A stretch of DNA of 64,000 nt from Ruegeria spongiae (GCF_023502395.1 NZ_JAMFMB010000015.1:1-64000), one strand, 5' to 3'; counted from the first letter of the stretch, positions 52,791-62,490 are shown. Translations and numbers: made by a program. The notes: generated by a model not told the origin, from the letters alone.

Positions 52791-52820
52791 CAAAAAACGG
52801 CCGGGCAATGCCGGCCGTTT
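52791..52820 (-). terminator. Intrinsic terminator of degP
   Basis: AAACGGCCGG and CCGGCCGTTT form a ten-pair stem with loop GCAATG, followed on the minus strand by six Ts. It lies 19 bases after the degP stop. Confidence 0.93.
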
Positions 52821-52839
52821 CAGAGATATTTCAAATGGC

Positions 52840-54339
52840 TCAGCCTTCGAGGTTCAGCGCGACAAAACGCGGCTCACCGTTGCGGCGCACCAGCAGCAGC
52901 AGCGATTTGCGCCCCGCCTCCTTGGCCTCTTCGATACGGGCATCCAGATCGGCAAGCGAGGTGACCTTCTGCTGGCCCGCCTCGGTGATCACGTCACCGG
53001 CACGCAGGCCCTTTTCGAAGGCTTCCGAGCTTTCGTCGACATTTGTCACTGCAAGACCGGTCTCGTCTTCGCCCAGCCCCAGTTCCTCACGCAGAGCGTC
53101 GTTGAGCACCTGAAGCGTCAGGCCCAGCACGTCCTTCTCGCTGACGCCAGGCGCGCCGTCCTCGGTGGTTTCCTCTTCGGTTTCCTCGCGCTCGGCATCC
53201 TCGCGCCGGCCCAGCGTCACCAGAACCGTCTGGGTGCCGCCCTCGCGGAAGACAACGACGCGCACTGCCTTGCCGACGGTGGTTTCGCCGACCTGCCGCA
53301 CCAGACCGCGCGTGTCATCCACGTCGACCCCGTCAAAGCTGAGGATCACGTCACCGGCCAGCAGCCCGGCCTCTTTGGCCGGTCCCTCCGGCACATCGGT
53401 GATCAGCGCGCCCTTGGCCTCGTCCAGCCCCATCGCCTCGGCCACGTCATCGGTCACGTCCTGAATACGCACGCCCAGCCAGCCGCGGCGGGTCTCTCCG
53501 AACTCGCGCAGTTGGTCGACCACCTTGGTGACCACGTTTGAGGCCATCGAGAACCCGATGCCGATCGAGCCGCCATTGGGGCTGAGGATCGCAGTGTTCA
53601 CGCCGACCACCTCGCCATCCATGTTGAAGAGCGGGCCGCCCGAGTTGCCCCGGTTGATCGCCGCATCGGTCTGGATATAGTCGTCATAGCTGCCGCTCAG
53701 CGCGCGGTTGCGGGCCGAAACGATCCCGGCAGACACCGAGAACCCCTGCCCCAGCGGGTTGCCCATGGCAATCACCCAATCGCCCACCTTGGCGGTGTCG
53801 CTATTGCCGAATTTGACGAATTTCAGCGGGATGTCCGCCTCGACCTTGAGCAGCGCAATGTCGGTCTTGGGGTCGGTGCCCACCACGGTCGCTGTCAGTT
53901 CTTCGGGCTGGCCGTCACCAGGGAAGAACTCGATCACGATCTCGTCGGCGCCTTCGATCACGTGGTTGTTGGTGACGATATAGCCATCCTCGGAAATCAC
54001 GAAGCCCGAGCCCAGCGCCGAGGACCGACGTGGCCGGGGCACACCGTTTTCGCCGTCATTGTTACGATCCTGAAATTCGCGAAAGAAATCCTCGAAGGGC
54101 GAGCCTTCGGGCACGATGCCCTGCGGGCCGGTGCGCCCTTCGACCAGCGTCGAGGTGGTGATATTGACCACCGAAGGGCTGATCCGCTGGGCCAACGGCG
54201 CCAGGCTTTCGGGCCGCGCCTGCGCAATCAGCGTCTGCGCCAGCACAAACAGCACGCTCAGCAGCGCCAGCCACATCAGGCGGGTCCTTTTGATCGTGCT
54301 GTTCTGTCTGAGTGAAACGGTACGGGCCTCGGCCTTCAC
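52840..54339 (-). CDS. degP: Periplasmic Do-family serine protease (DegP/HtrA)
   Basis: 499 residues. N-terminal signal or anchor (MWLALLSVLFVLAQTLIAQA), a trypsin domain with the full triad (His in IVTNNHVIEGA, Asp in KTDIALLKV, Ser in GNSGGPLFN) and two PDZ domains (~residues 270-360 and 400-495). It degrades or refolds damaged envelope proteins. The start is GTG, chosen for the AAGGAG seven bases upstream; longer frames lack support. It lies downstream of hflK-hflC-DUF2065 on the same strand, the usual alphaproteobacterial set for membrane quality control. Confidence 0.96.
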   Translation of the reverse strand: MKAEARTVSLRQNSTIKRTRLMWLALLSVLFVLAQTLIAQARPESLAPLAQRISPSVVNITTSTLVEGRTGPQGIVPEGSPFEDFFREFQDRNNDGENGVPRPRRSSALGSGFVISEDGYIVTNNHVIEGADEIVIEFFPGDGQPEELTATVVGTDPKTDIALLKVEADIPLKFVKFGNSDTAKVGDWVIAMGNPLGQGFSVSAGIVSARNRALSGSYDDYIQTDAAINRGNSGGPLFNMDGEVVGVNTAILSPNGGSIGIGFSMASNVVTKVVDQLREFGETRRGWLGVRIQDVTDDVAEAMGLDEAKGALITDVPEGPAKEAGLLAGDVILSFDGVDVDDTRGLVRQVGETTVGKAVRVVVFREGGTQTVLVTLGRREDAEREETEEETTEDGAPGVSEKDVLGLTLQVLNDALREELGLGEDETGLAVTNVDESSEAFEKGLRAGDVITEAGQQKVTSLADLDARIEEAKEAGRKSLLLLVRRNGEPRFVALNLEG

Positions 54340-54466
54340 GGGCGCTCTCCTTGTCCTCACGCGTTTTCCCCCTCCGGTCGTGGAACCGGTGGCTTGGGCA
54401 GTAATGTAGTCAGTTTGTGACCGCCCGCAATGTATGATCGCGCGGTTTTCATCCGATGCGACGAGA

Positions 54467-54670
54467 TCAGCCGAAACCCAGCTGATAGGCACTCCAGACC
54501 AGGATCAATCCCAGCACCATCGACAGGATGCCCACCTGTCGCCGCGCTGCATCCGGCAGCGTGCGCAGCATTTCCAACATCCGCTCGACCAGCGAGGGGG
54601 CCAATGCATAGACCAGCCCCTCGACAATCAGCACCAGCCCGAAAGCCATCAGGATCATGGTCATTCGCAT
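54467..54670 (-). CDS. DUF2065-family small membrane protein
   Basis: 67 residues with two membrane helices (MTMILMAFGLVLIVEGLVYA and VGILSMVLGLILVWSAYQLG). The PSLVERMLEMLRTLPDAA loop matches DUF2065 proteins, which are regularly encoded between hflC and degP in Alphaproteobacteria. Function unknown; a part in the HflKC/FtsH membrane complex is only a guess from position. Confidence 0.85.
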   Translation of the reverse strand: MRMTMILMAFGLVLIVEGLVYALAPSLVERMLEMLRTLPDAARRQVGILSMVLGLILVWSAYQLGFG

Positions 54671-54731
54671 ACCTCATCCACAAGAGAGTGCCGCATTGTG
54701 CCGGTGATGCGTAGCGCGGCGCAATCCAAAA

Positions 54732-54762
54732 TGAAAAGGGCCAACCCGTGGGTCGGCCCTTT
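54732..54762 (-). terminator. Intrinsic terminator after hflC
   Basis: AAAGGGCC and GGCCCTTT form an eight-pair stem with a twelve-base loop; on the minus strand it is followed by TTTTC. It separates hflKC from the DUF2065 and degP genes, which then need their own promoter or read-through. Confidence 0.8.
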
Positions 54763-54785
54763 GAGATTTGGTTTTGGCTGTCAGA

Positions 54786-55661
54786 TCACTGTCCAGCGCC
54801 GTTGGGCGATTTCAGGTAGTTGAAGAAATCCGAATCCGGGCTGAGCACCATCGAGCTGTTGCCGCCCTGGATCGCCCGGCCATAGGCCGTGAGCGAGCGG
54901 TAGAACTCGAAGAACTCCGGGTCCGCGCCATAGGCTTCGGCAAAGATCATGTTGCGTTCGGCATCGGCCTCACCGCGGATGATCTCTGCCTCGCGCTTGG
55001 CGTCCGAGACCAGTTCGACCACGGTCCGGTCGGCCTGCGCGCGCACGCGCTGCGCGGCCTCGTTACCACGGGCGCGTTCGTCGGTCGCTTCCCGTTCCCG
55101 TTCGGCGCGCATCCGGTCGAAGGTGGCCTCGAGGTTCTGGGTCGGCAGGTCGGTGGCCTTCAGGCGCACGTCGATCACCTCGACGCCCAGCGCGCGGGCC
55201 TGAGCGATAGCTGCATTCCGGATGCGCAGCATCAGCGCAGCCCGGTCCGAGCTCAGGATATCCTTTGAGCTGACAGAGCCCAGCACTTCGCGCGTTTCGG
55301 CCCGCAGAATGCTGTCCAGACGATCCTCGGCCGTCCTGATGCCACCAACGCCAACCGCTTGCCGGAACTGTTCGACATCGGTGATCCGGTAGCGCGAGAA
55401 GGCATCCACAACCAGTCGCCGGTCATCGAGCGGTGTCACCTCAAGAGGCTGCACGTCGATCGACAGGATACGGTCATCATAGCGCACAACTTCTTGAATC
55501 AGCGGGATTTTGAACGCCAGACCCGGTTCTTCCTTGACCGCGACTACGCGACCAAATTGCAGAACCAATGCCCGTTCACGTTCATCCACAATGAACATCG
55601 ACGACAGGCCGATAACTGCTGCGATCACCAGAATCGGTATGAGAAACGTTGTTTTACGCAT
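54786..55661 (-). CDS. hflC: HflC, FtsH protease modulator
   Basis: 291 residues. One N-terminal membrane helix (FLIPILVIAAVIGLSSMFIV) and a periplasmic SPFH/band 7 domain (ERALVLQFGRVVAVKEEPGL, with FSRYRITDVEQF) ending in a long charged helix. With HflK it forms a large cage around the FtsH protease and limits degradation of membrane proteins. The ATG overlaps the hflK stop (TGATG). Confidence 0.97.
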   Translation of the reverse strand: MRKTTFLIPILVIAAVIGLSSMFIVDERERALVLQFGRVVAVKEEPGLAFKIPLIQEVVRYDDRILSIDVQPLEVTPLDDRRLVVDAFSRYRITDVEQFRQAVGVGGIRTAEDRLDSILRAETREVLGSVSSKDILSSDRAALMLRIRNAAIAQARALGVEVIDVRLKATDLPTQNLEATFDRMRAEREREATDERARGNEAAQRVRAQADRTVVELVSDAKREAEIIRGEADAERNMIFAEAYGADPEFFEFYRSLTAYGRAIQGGNSSMVLSPDSDFFNYLKSPNGAGQ

Positions 55662-56803
55662 CAGTTCGCCTCCTGCTGGGTCTGATTGCGACGCAGCTCG
55701 TTGAGCGGCAGATAGGGCACAACCCCCTGCCCGCCGCCAGTACTCGAATCATCAAGGATGATCTTGTCGACGTCTCCCAACACCTGCTCCATTCGTTCCA
55801 GATAGAGACGCTTGCGCGTCACTTCAGGCGCTTTGGCGTATTCCTTAAGAACCGCGCTGAAGCGGCTGGCTTCACCCTGGGCTTCATTGATCTGTTGGGC
55901 ACGATACCCTTCGGATTCTTCCAGAAGCTGCGCGGCTTCACCGCGCGCTTCGGCCAGAACCCGGTTGGCATAGGCGTCGGCCACATTCTGCAGCCGGTCC
56001 CGTTCCTGCGCAGCGGCCTGAACATCACGGAAAGCGTCGATCACCGAAGGCGGCGGGTCGGCCTTGTCAAAGTTCACGCGGATGATGTTGACGCCACTGC
56101 CATAGCTGTCGAGCGTCAGTTGGATCAGGTCCTTCAGCCGTTCGGCGATGACACCGCGATCCCGGTTCAGGATCGGTGCCAGATCGGATTGCGCGATAAT
56201 CTCGCGCATCGCCGATTCCGAGACCGCCTGAATCGTCTGACGCGGGTCGCGCAGGTTGAACAGGTATTGCGCCGGATCGTTGATGTTCCAGACCACCTGA
56301 TAGTCGATATCGACCACGTTTTCGTCACCGGTCAGCATCAGGCCATCATTGCCACCACGGGCACCGCCCATGGGCTCGTTCCGTTCGCTGGTGACCGGGA
56401 TCACCTCGGCGGTGACAAAGGGCCAGGGCGCGAAGTTCAGGCCGGGATTGCCGATGCCCGAAAACTCGCCCAGAAACAGTTCCACCGACTGTTCTTCCGG
56501 CTTCACGGTGTAGAAACTGGCGAAAAGCCAAACGCCGATTGCCGCCAGAATACCAAGACCGATCGTGCCTTTCGAAAACGCCGGTCCACCGGTTCCGCCC
56601 GAGCCACCGCCGCGGCGATTGTCGCCGCGACCGCCCATCAGGACGCGCAGCTGCTCCTGGCCCTTCTTCATCAACTCGTCGATCTCGGGGATCTGCGGGC
56701 CATCGCCTTCGGGCGGCTTTTGCCCGCCGCCATTGTTGCCCCGGTTTCCTCCGCCACCGGAAGAGCCTCCGCCCCCCCAGGGGCCACCGCTGTTGCCCGC
56801 CAT
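55661..56803 (-). CDS. hflK: HflK, FtsH protease modulator
   Basis: 380 residues. A cytoplasmic Gly-rich N terminus (GGPWGGGGSSGGGGNRGNNG) precedes one membrane helix (~75-100) and the SPFH domain (VKPEEQSVELFLGEFSG, VWNINDPAQYLFNLRDP). It is the partner of HflC in the FtsH-associated cage. It is first in the hflKC operon, with gor 73 bases upstream on the same strand. Confidence 0.97.
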   Translation of the reverse strand: MAGNSGGPWGGGGSSGGGGNRGNNGGGQKPPEGDGPQIPEIDELMKKGQEQLRVLMGGRGDNRRGGGSGGTGGPAFSKGTIGLGILAAIGVWLFASFYTVKPEEQSVELFLGEFSGIGNPGLNFAPWPFVTAEVIPVTSERNEPMGGARGGNDGLMLTGDENVVDIDYQVVWNINDPAQYLFNLRDPRQTIQAVSESAMREIIAQSDLAPILNRDRGVIAERLKDLIQLTLDSYGSGVNIIRVNFDKADPPPSVIDAFRDVQAAAQERDRLQNVADAYANRVLAEARGEAAQLLEESEGYRAQQINEAQGEASRFSAVLKEYAKAPEVTRKRLYLERMEQVLGDVDKIILDDSSTGGGQGVVPYLPLNELRRNQTQQEAN

Positions 56804-56876
56804 GTGTGTTCAATCCTCGTCTGTTGTGCCGCGTTGCTGCGGCGTCAGTCTTAACCTGTGTGCGCGCCGGTGCAAA

Positions 56877-58235
56877 TCAAGCGCTGCGCACCGGTGTTCG
56901 CATGGTTACCAGTTCTTCGGCCATAACGGGATGGACCGCAACCGTGCGGTCGAAATCTTCCTTGGTCGCGCCCATCTTGACCGCGATACCGGCCATCTGG
57001 ATCATCTCGCCCGCCCCGGGAGCCACGATATGACAGCCCAGCACCTTGCGGCTGGCCTTGGACACGATCAGCTTCATCATCACCCGCGCGCTGCGACCCG
57101 CAAAGGCCGATTGCATCGGCTTGAACGAAGTCGCGTAGATCTCGACCGGTTCCTGTTCGGCAGCCGCTTCCTCGCTCAGGCCGATGGTGCCCATTTCGGG
57201 CTGGGTGAAGATCGCGGTCGGGATCAGGTCATGATCCACCGGCGTTGGCTTGCCCCGGAAAACGGTATCGACAAAGGCCATCCCTTCTCGGATCGCCACC
57301 GGCGTCAGGCTCACCCGGTCGGTCACATCCCCGATCGCATAGATCGAGGGCACACCGGTCTGGCTGTATTCATCCACGACGATCTGCCCCTTGCGGCCCA
57401 GTTCGACGCCCAGCGCTTCCAGCCCGAGATCATCGGTGTTGGGCGCGCGCCCGGTGGCATACATGACCACGTCAAAGAGGTTTTCATCGCCATTGGTGGC
57501 CTTGACCCTTATCTGGTCGCCTTCCTTGTGCATCTCAAGCACGTTGGTGCCCAGATGCACGTCGATGCCGTTCTGGCACATCTCTTCGCTGACCAGCCCG
57601 CGCGCCTCGTCATCAAAGCCGCGCAGAATCTGCGCGCCGCGATAATACTGTGTCACATCGACACCCAGCCCGTTCTTGATACCGGCAAACTCGCAGGCGA
57701 TATAGCCGCCGCCGACGATCAGCATATTGCCGGGCAATTTCGGCAGGTGGAACACCTCGTTCGAGGTGATCGCCAGCTCCGAGCCGGGGAAGTCAGGCAC
57801 CACGGGGCGGCCACCGGTGGCGATCAGGATGTGCTTGGCGCTCTTGCGGGTGCCATCGGCCAGCTCCACCGTATGCGGATCGACCAGCCGCGCGCGCTGA
57901 TCGAAACTTTCGACGCCGTTGGTCTTGAGGATGTTGCGATAGATGCCTTCCAGCCGGTCCAGTTCAGCGGCCAGCTTGCCATGGAACATGTCCCAGTCGA
58001 AACCGCCCTGGCTGACATCCCAGCCATAGGCGCGCGCCTCGTCGATCATCTCGGGGTATTCGCTGGCAAAAACCATCAGCTTTTTCGGCACGCAGCCCCG
58101 GATCACGCAGGTGCCGCCATAGCGATCCTCTTCGGCCAGCGCCACCTTGGCCCCGGTCTCGCCCGCCGCCACACGCGCCGCCCGCACGCCGCCCGAGCCG
58201 CCGCCGATGACAAAGAGATCGTAGTCAAAGCTCAT
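56877..58235 (-). CDS. gor: Glutathione-disulfide reductase
   Basis: 452 residues, FAD- and NADPH-dependent enzyme that reduces glutathione disulfide. The redox pair lies in GGTCVIRGCVPKK, FAD motif GGGSGGVRAARVAA at the N terminus, NADPH motif GGGYIACEFAGI, FAD-ribose motif YAIGDVTDRV and the catalytic dimer His-Glu in VHPVMAEELV. It works with the GST proteins encoded in this window. Start as given (MSFDYDLFVIGGG) is typical. Confidence 0.96.
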   Translation of the reverse strand: MSFDYDLFVIGGGSGGVRAARVAAGETGAKVALAEEDRYGGTCVIRGCVPKKLMVFASEYPEMIDEARAYGWDVSQGGFDWDMFHGKLAAELDRLEGIYRNILKTNGVESFDQRARLVDPHTVELADGTRKSAKHILIATGGRPVVPDFPGSELAITSNEVFHLPKLPGNMLIVGGGYIACEFAGIKNGLGVDVTQYYRGAQILRGFDDEARGLVSEEMCQNGIDVHLGTNVLEMHKEGDQIRVKATNGDENLFDVVMYATGRAPNTDDLGLEALGVELGRKGQIVVDEYSQTGVPSIYAIGDVTDRVSLTPVAIREGMAFVDTVFRGKPTPVDHDLIPTAIFTQPEMGTIGLSEEAAAEQEPVEIYATSFKPMQSAFAGRSARVMMKLIVSKASRKVLGCHIVAPGAGEMIQMAGIAVKMGATKEDFDRTVAVHPVMAEELVTMRTPVRSA

Positions 58236-58272
58236 GGTTCTGCCTCATCCTTGGTCCCGCAAGGGGTGTAGC

Positions 58273-58797
58273 CTATCCCGCGCCACTGTCCAGCCCGTTC
58301 CGAGCCTTGATCTGATCCTGCCACGGTTTGTCCAGATCGGGCCAATAGGGGCGCAACGCTTCAACAAATTGCTCAGATATGTCCGAGGGCATTGATTTCA
58401 ATGGCATCACAGAGCGCTTTAAACTCCCATTTTTCTTGTAGACAATGATGTTCTTGAAAGAGCGTCGACGACGCCCTTCGTAGATCTGAATGGCTTCTAC
58501 TTTTTCCCAATTCAAACGAAAGGGTTTTCCAGTGCCGGTGCGCATATCTATTCCAGAGGCACCAACCGCTGCCTTCACATCGGTGAACTTTCGCACAGCT
58601 AAGTACTCTCCGGTGGCCCAAACGAGCGCGATCACGCCGCCAACACCTGTAATTGCGTTTGGATCGACCAATACGTTGTGAGCCAGCAAGAAAATTCCAA
58701 CGACAAGTAGAAAGGTACCGTCCAAAACTCTCAGTACCCGCCTTAGATTAAGGCGAAATCGGCTTTCTCTGAAAACCAGACTTGGTTCTTCGCCCAT
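58273..58797 (-). CDS. Membrane protein with PH-like domain, atypical base composition
   Basis: 174 residues. Two membrane helices at ~25-70 (VLDGTFLLVVGIFLLAHNVL and ITGVGGVIALVWATGEYLAV) are followed by a soluble domain (IDMRTGTGKPFRLNWEKVEAIQIYE, shown in parts) that reads like a bacterial PH domain. Its DNA is near 50% GC by hand count of several lines, below its neighbours. It lies two bases from rpiA in the same direction and 37 from gor. No family assigned; recent acquisition is suspected. Confidence 0.7.
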   Translation of the reverse strand: MGEEPSLVFRESRFRLNLRRVLRVLDGTFLLVVGIFLLAHNVLVDPNAITGVGGVIALVWATGEYLAVRKFTDVKAAVGASGIDMRTGTGKPFRLNWEKVEAIQIYEGRRRRSFKNIIVYKKNGSLKRSVMPLKSMPSDISEQFVEALRPYWPDLDKPWQDQIKARNGLDSGAG

Positions 58798-58799
58798 TC

Positions 58800-59588
58800 T
58801 TAATCCGCGAGATCACTGAACAGGTTCTCGGTCTCGTCCAGCTCCAGCCGGTCATGTTCAACCGTGCCTTCGTTGATGTCGCGCAGCTCGACCCGGCCGT
58901 CGCCATAGCCGATCACGACGATGTCGCAGATGTCGATGAACAGGCCATTTTCAACGATGCCGGGGATCTGGTTGAGGGTCAGGGCCATCTGACGCGGGTT
59001 GCCGATGCGGCCCAGATGCAGGTCAAGGATGTGGTTGCCCTCATCGGTCATAAAAGGCGCGGAGCCGTTCATGCGCAGGCTCGACTGGCGGCCCAACACG
59101 TCCATCGAGACCAGCATCTCTTCGATCAGCGCCTGCGTGGTCTGCCAACCGAACGGGATCACCTCGACCGGCAGCGGGAAGGTGCCCAGCGCCTCGACCT
59201 CTTTGCCGACATCCGCGATCACCACCATCTGGTCCGAGGCGGTCGCCACGATCTTTTCCTGCAACAGCGCGCCGCCGCCGCCCTTGATCAGGTTCTGCTC
59301 GCCATCGAATTCGTCGGCGCCATCAATGGTCAGGTCCAGCCAGCGCGCCTCGTCCAGCGAGATCACCTCGATGCCGACCTCGCGCGCCAGTTCCGCCGTG
59401 CGGGTCGAGGTGGGCACGCCGCGAAACTTCAGCCCCCGCTCGCGCACCATCTCGCCCAGGCAACGCACCAGCCACACTGCGGTCGAGCCGGTGCCCAGCC
59501 CCACGCGCATTCCGTCCTCGACAAGGTCGGCAGCGCGCTTTGCGGCAACAAATTTGGCCCGGTCAATCGGTGACATTTCTGAGATCAT
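58800..59588 (-). CDS. rpiA: Ribose-5-phosphate isomerase A
   Basis: Interconverts ribose-5-phosphate and ribulose-5-phosphate in the pentose phosphate pathway. 262 residues with GLGTGSTAVWLV (phosphate site), TIDGADEFDGEQN and KGGGGALLQEK (catalytic Asp/Glu and Lys). A GGGGATG motif precedes the ATG; a second ATG four codons later is possible. Single gene followed closely by the PH-like gene. Confidence 0.97.
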   Translation of the reverse strand: MISEMSPIDRAKFVAAKRAADLVEDGMRVGLGTGSTAVWLVRCLGEMVRERGLKFRGVPTSTRTAELAREVGIEVISLDEARWLDLTIDGADEFDGEQNLIKGGGGALLQEKIVATASDQMVVIADVGKEVEALGTFPLPVEVIPFGWQTTQALIEEMLVSMDVLGRQSSLRMNGSAPFMTDEGNHILDLHLGRIGNPRQMALTLNQIPGIVENGLFIDICDIVVIGYGDGRVELRDINEGTVEHDRLELDETENLFSDLAD

Positions 59589-59662
59589 GACAGCATCCCC
59601 TGGTTGGTCCCAGGGGACTTATAGGCAAGTCCCCCACCGCTTGCGAGAGGGATTCGGCGCGC

Positions 59663-60217
59663 CTAGCCCACGATCTGCTGCAGTTCGCTCAACTCGTCGA
59701 GCGTGGCCCAGCCATCGCGGTCGAGATCGATCAGCATGATCCGGCGCAATTCCTCGATATTCGCCGCGCCCATGGAAGACACCGCCTCGGCCTCGGCAAA
59801 GCCGCGCAGTTCCTGCGTGGTGACCGTACCGTCCGCGTCCTCGTCAGCGTAGCGGTGCAGCCGCACCAGCCGAGCGCGCAAACCCGCCGAGAGCGTCGGC
59901 AGAACCGTCCCCACCTCGGACCGGGTGACACTACCGTCATTGTCGAGATCAGCAAGGTTCAGGCGGCGATAATGACCGGCGCGCAGCGTGCCCAGCCGCA
60001 CGGCGATCATCGCCTCGATCCCCGGCCTGTCAATGCGCCCGCCCTGCCCGTAGCCGATAATCGCGTCGGTCACCACGGTATAGAACTTGTCGGGTTCGGT
60101 TCCGAGCAGGTTCAGCAGCTCTTCTTCCAAGAAGCCCGCCAGATCCTGTGCCATCACGGCACGGGCCACGCCGCACCAGAACAGCAGAGATAGGAAAAGA
60201 CACCTGAGCGCGCGCAT
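59663..60217 (-). CDS. Exported EF-hand calcium-binding protein
   Basis: 184 residues. Signal peptide (FLSLLFWCGVARAVMA) then a helical protein with three EF-hand loops: D90-E101 (DLDNDGSVTRSE), D125-E136 (DEDADGTVTTQE) and D164-E175 (DLDRDGWATLDE). It probably binds calcium in the periplasm. GGAGGAA precedes the ATG chosen; a start 13 codons earlier is unlikely. Function unknown. Confidence 0.82.
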   Translation of the reverse strand: MRALRCLFLSLLFWCGVARAVMAQDLAGFLEEELLNLLGTEPDKFYTVVTDAIIGYGQGGRIDRPGIEAMIAVRLGTLRAGHYRRLNLADLDNDGSVTRSEVGTVLPTLSAGLRARLVRLHRYADEDADGTVTTQELRGFAEAEAVSSMGAANIEELRRIMLIDLDRDGWATLDELSELQQIVG

Positions 60218-60402
60218 CTGCGTTCCTCCGACGTTGCGAATGCGCCGAGCATGCACAGCGAAGGTAAACCCCGTCTTAAGACGCGCAGTGGTCGGCAGAT
60301 CTGGCCACCTTGCATAAGACCGGCAGAAAATTTTGCGCGTTTCCTATCGGAAACGTCGGAAACGGTGTATGGGGAATCACCCAAACCCCCTAGAAGCCGA
60401 TC

Positions 60403-61104
60403 ATGACCGAAAAACTGCGCCTGCATTACGCCCCCGACAACGCCTCGCTGGTGATCCGGCTGGTGCTGGAAGAGATGGGCCTGCCCTATGAAACGGTGCT
60501 GGTCGACCGCTCGGTCCGTGAACAGGACAGCACCGCCTATCGCACGCTCAACCCCAATGGGCTGATCCCGGTGCTGGAGACCCCGCAGGGACCGATTTTC
60601 GAGACCGCCGCGATCCTGCTCTGGCTGGCCGACACGTATGGCATGATGGCACCGGCAGCAGACCACCCCGACCGGGGCGCCTTTCTGAAATGGCTGTTTT
60701 TCGCTTCGAACACGCTGCATGCCGATTTGCGCATCCTGTTCTATGCCGAGACCTATATCGACCCCGGTAACGCCGAGGCCCTGCGCGCCGGCATCCGACC
60801 CCGCCTGCGCCGCCACCTGCACCTTCTGGACAGCCAGGCCGCCGCCGCGCCGGGCTGGCTCTGCCCTGATCACCCGTCGGTTCTGACCTATTACCTGGCC
60901 TGCATGATGCGCTGGATGGCGCTCTATCCGGCGGGCAGCGACCGGGGCTGGTTTCAACTGCCCGACACGCCTTATCTGCAACGCCTGCTGAACGCGCTCG
61001 AAACGCGCGACGCCACGCGGGCGGCCATCGCCGCCGAGGGGCTCGGGGCGACGCCCTTCACCTCACCCACCCATCCCACGCCGCCGCAAGGGAGCGCGAC
61101 CTGA
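60403..61104 (+). CDS. Glutathione S-transferase-like protein
   Basis: 233 residues. Thioredoxin domain (LRLHYAPDNASLVIRLVLEE) with LNPNGLIPVLET and ETAAILLWLADTYG, then a helical C-terminal half. The active site has an APDNAS loop, so it is of the Ser/Asn type. It is directly followed by sdaA with no gap, so the two are cotranscribed. A TTTCC-TATC-GGAAA inverted repeat lies upstream at about 60338. Confidence 0.87.
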   Translation: MTEKLRLHYAPDNASLVIRLVLEEMGLPYETVLVDRSVREQDSTAYRTLNPNGLIPVLETPQGPIFETAAILLWLADTYGMMAPAADHPDRGAFLKWLFFASNTLHADLRILFYAETYIDPGNAEALRAGIRPRLRRHLHLLDSQAAAAPGWLCPDHPSVLTYYLACMMRWMALYPAGSDRGWFQLPDTPYLQRLLNALETRDATRAAIAAEGLGATPFTSPTHPTPPQGSAT

Positions 61105-62478
61105 ATGTTTCTTTCCATCTTCGACATGTTCAAAGTGGGCGTCGGTCCGTCCTCGTCCCATACGATGGGGCCGATGGTGGCCGCAGCCCGGTTTCTGGAC
61201 CTGATGCGCGCCTCGCCGTTTGAGTTCCACGGGCTGCGCGGCTCGCTGCACGGCTCGCTCGCTTTCACAGGGGTGGGCCATGCCACCGATCGTGCCACCA
61301 TCCTGGGCCTCGCAGGCTTCAGTCCCGACAGCTATGATCATGACAAGGCCGAGGCTGAACTGGCGCGGATCGAGGCCGAGAAAACCGTGCAGCCCGAGGG
61401 TCTGCCAACGCTGCGCTTTGATCCCAAAGCCGATTTGATCTTCGACTATGACCAGACCTTGCCCGGTCATGCCAACGGCATGGTGCTGATGGCCACGGAT
61501 GCGCAGGGCGATGTGATCCTGCGGCAGGTCTACTACTCGATCGGCGGCGGCTTTGTCCTGACCGAAGAGGAACTGGCCAATGGTGATGCCACCAATGAGG
61601 GCGATCCGGTTCCCTACCCGTTCAAATCCGCCGCCGAGATGTTGGAGATGGCGAAAACATCGGGCAAGAGCATCGCGGAAATGAAACGCGGCAACGAGAT
61701 TGCGCGCGGTTGCGAGGTCTCGCTGAAATCCGGCACCGGTCGGATCTGGGAGGTGATGAATGCCTGTATCGAACGCGGATTGCACACCGACGGCATCCTG
61801 CCCGGCGGCCTCAGCGTGCGCCGCCGGGCCAAGGGCATCCATGACGCCCTGTTAGCTGAACGCGGCATGAACCTGAGCGCGCCGCACACCATCAACGACT
61901 GGATGAGCGTCTACGCGATGGCGGTCAACGAGGAAAACGCCGCAGGCGGTCAGGTCGTCACCGCGCCGACCAATGGCGCGGCGGGCGTTTTGCCTGCAAC
62001 GCTGCGTTACTACCTCGACCATGTGCCCGGTGCGGCCCCCAGCCATGTCGAGGATTTTCTGCTGACCGCCGCCGCCATTGGCGGGCTGGTCAAGTACAAC
62101 GCCTCGATCTCGGGCGCCGAGGCGGGCTGTCAGGCCGAGGTGGGCAGCGCCTCGGCGATGGCCGCTGCCGGCCTCTGCGCGGTGATGGGCGGCACGCCCG
62201 AGCAGGTGGAAAACGCCGCAGAGATCGCGCTGGAACATCATCTGGGCATGACCTGCGATCCAATCAAAGGGCTGGTGCAGGTGCCCTGTATCGAACGCAA
62301 CGGGCTGGGGGCGATCAAAGCGGTGAGCGCCGCCTCGCTCGCCTTGCGCGGTGACGGTCAACATCTGGTGCCGCTGGATGCGGTGATCGAGACCATGCGC
62401 CAGACCGGTCAGGACATGCATGAGAAATACAAGGAAACCTCGCTGGGCGGGTTGGCCGTGAACGTGCCGAACTGCTGA
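61105..62478 (+). CDS. sdaA: L-serine ammonia-lyase (iron-sulfur)
   Basis: Deaminates L-serine to pyruvate and ammonia. 457 residues of the single-chain type. The N-terminal beta domain has GPSSSHTMGP; the alpha domain has the cluster cysteines in AGCQAEVGSA, CDPIKGLVQVPC and a 4Fe-4S coordination pattern typical of bacterial SDH. It begins at the codon after the GST stop. It may serve serine use as a carbon source. Confidence 0.96.
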   Translation: MFLSIFDMFKVGVGPSSSHTMGPMVAAARFLDLMRASPFEFHGLRGSLHGSLAFTGVGHATDRATILGLAGFSPDSYDHDKAEAELARIEAEKTVQPEGLPTLRFDPKADLIFDYDQTLPGHANGMVLMATDAQGDVILRQVYYSIGGGFVLTEEELANGDATNEGDPVPYPFKSAAEMLEMAKTSGKSIAEMKRGNEIARGCEVSLKSGTGRIWEVMNACIERGLHTDGILPGGLSVRRRAKGIHDALLAERGMNLSAPHTINDWMSVYAMAVNEENAAGGQVVTAPTNGAAGVLPATLRYYLDHVPGAAPSHVEDFLLTAAAIGGLVKYNASISGAEAGCQAEVGSASAMAAAGLCAVMGGTPEQVENAAEIALEHHLGMTCDPIKGLVQVPCIERNGLGAIKAVSAASLALRGDGQHLVPLDAVIETMRQTGQDMHEKYKETSLGGLAVNVPNC

Positions 62479-62490
62479 TCACCCGCTGGC

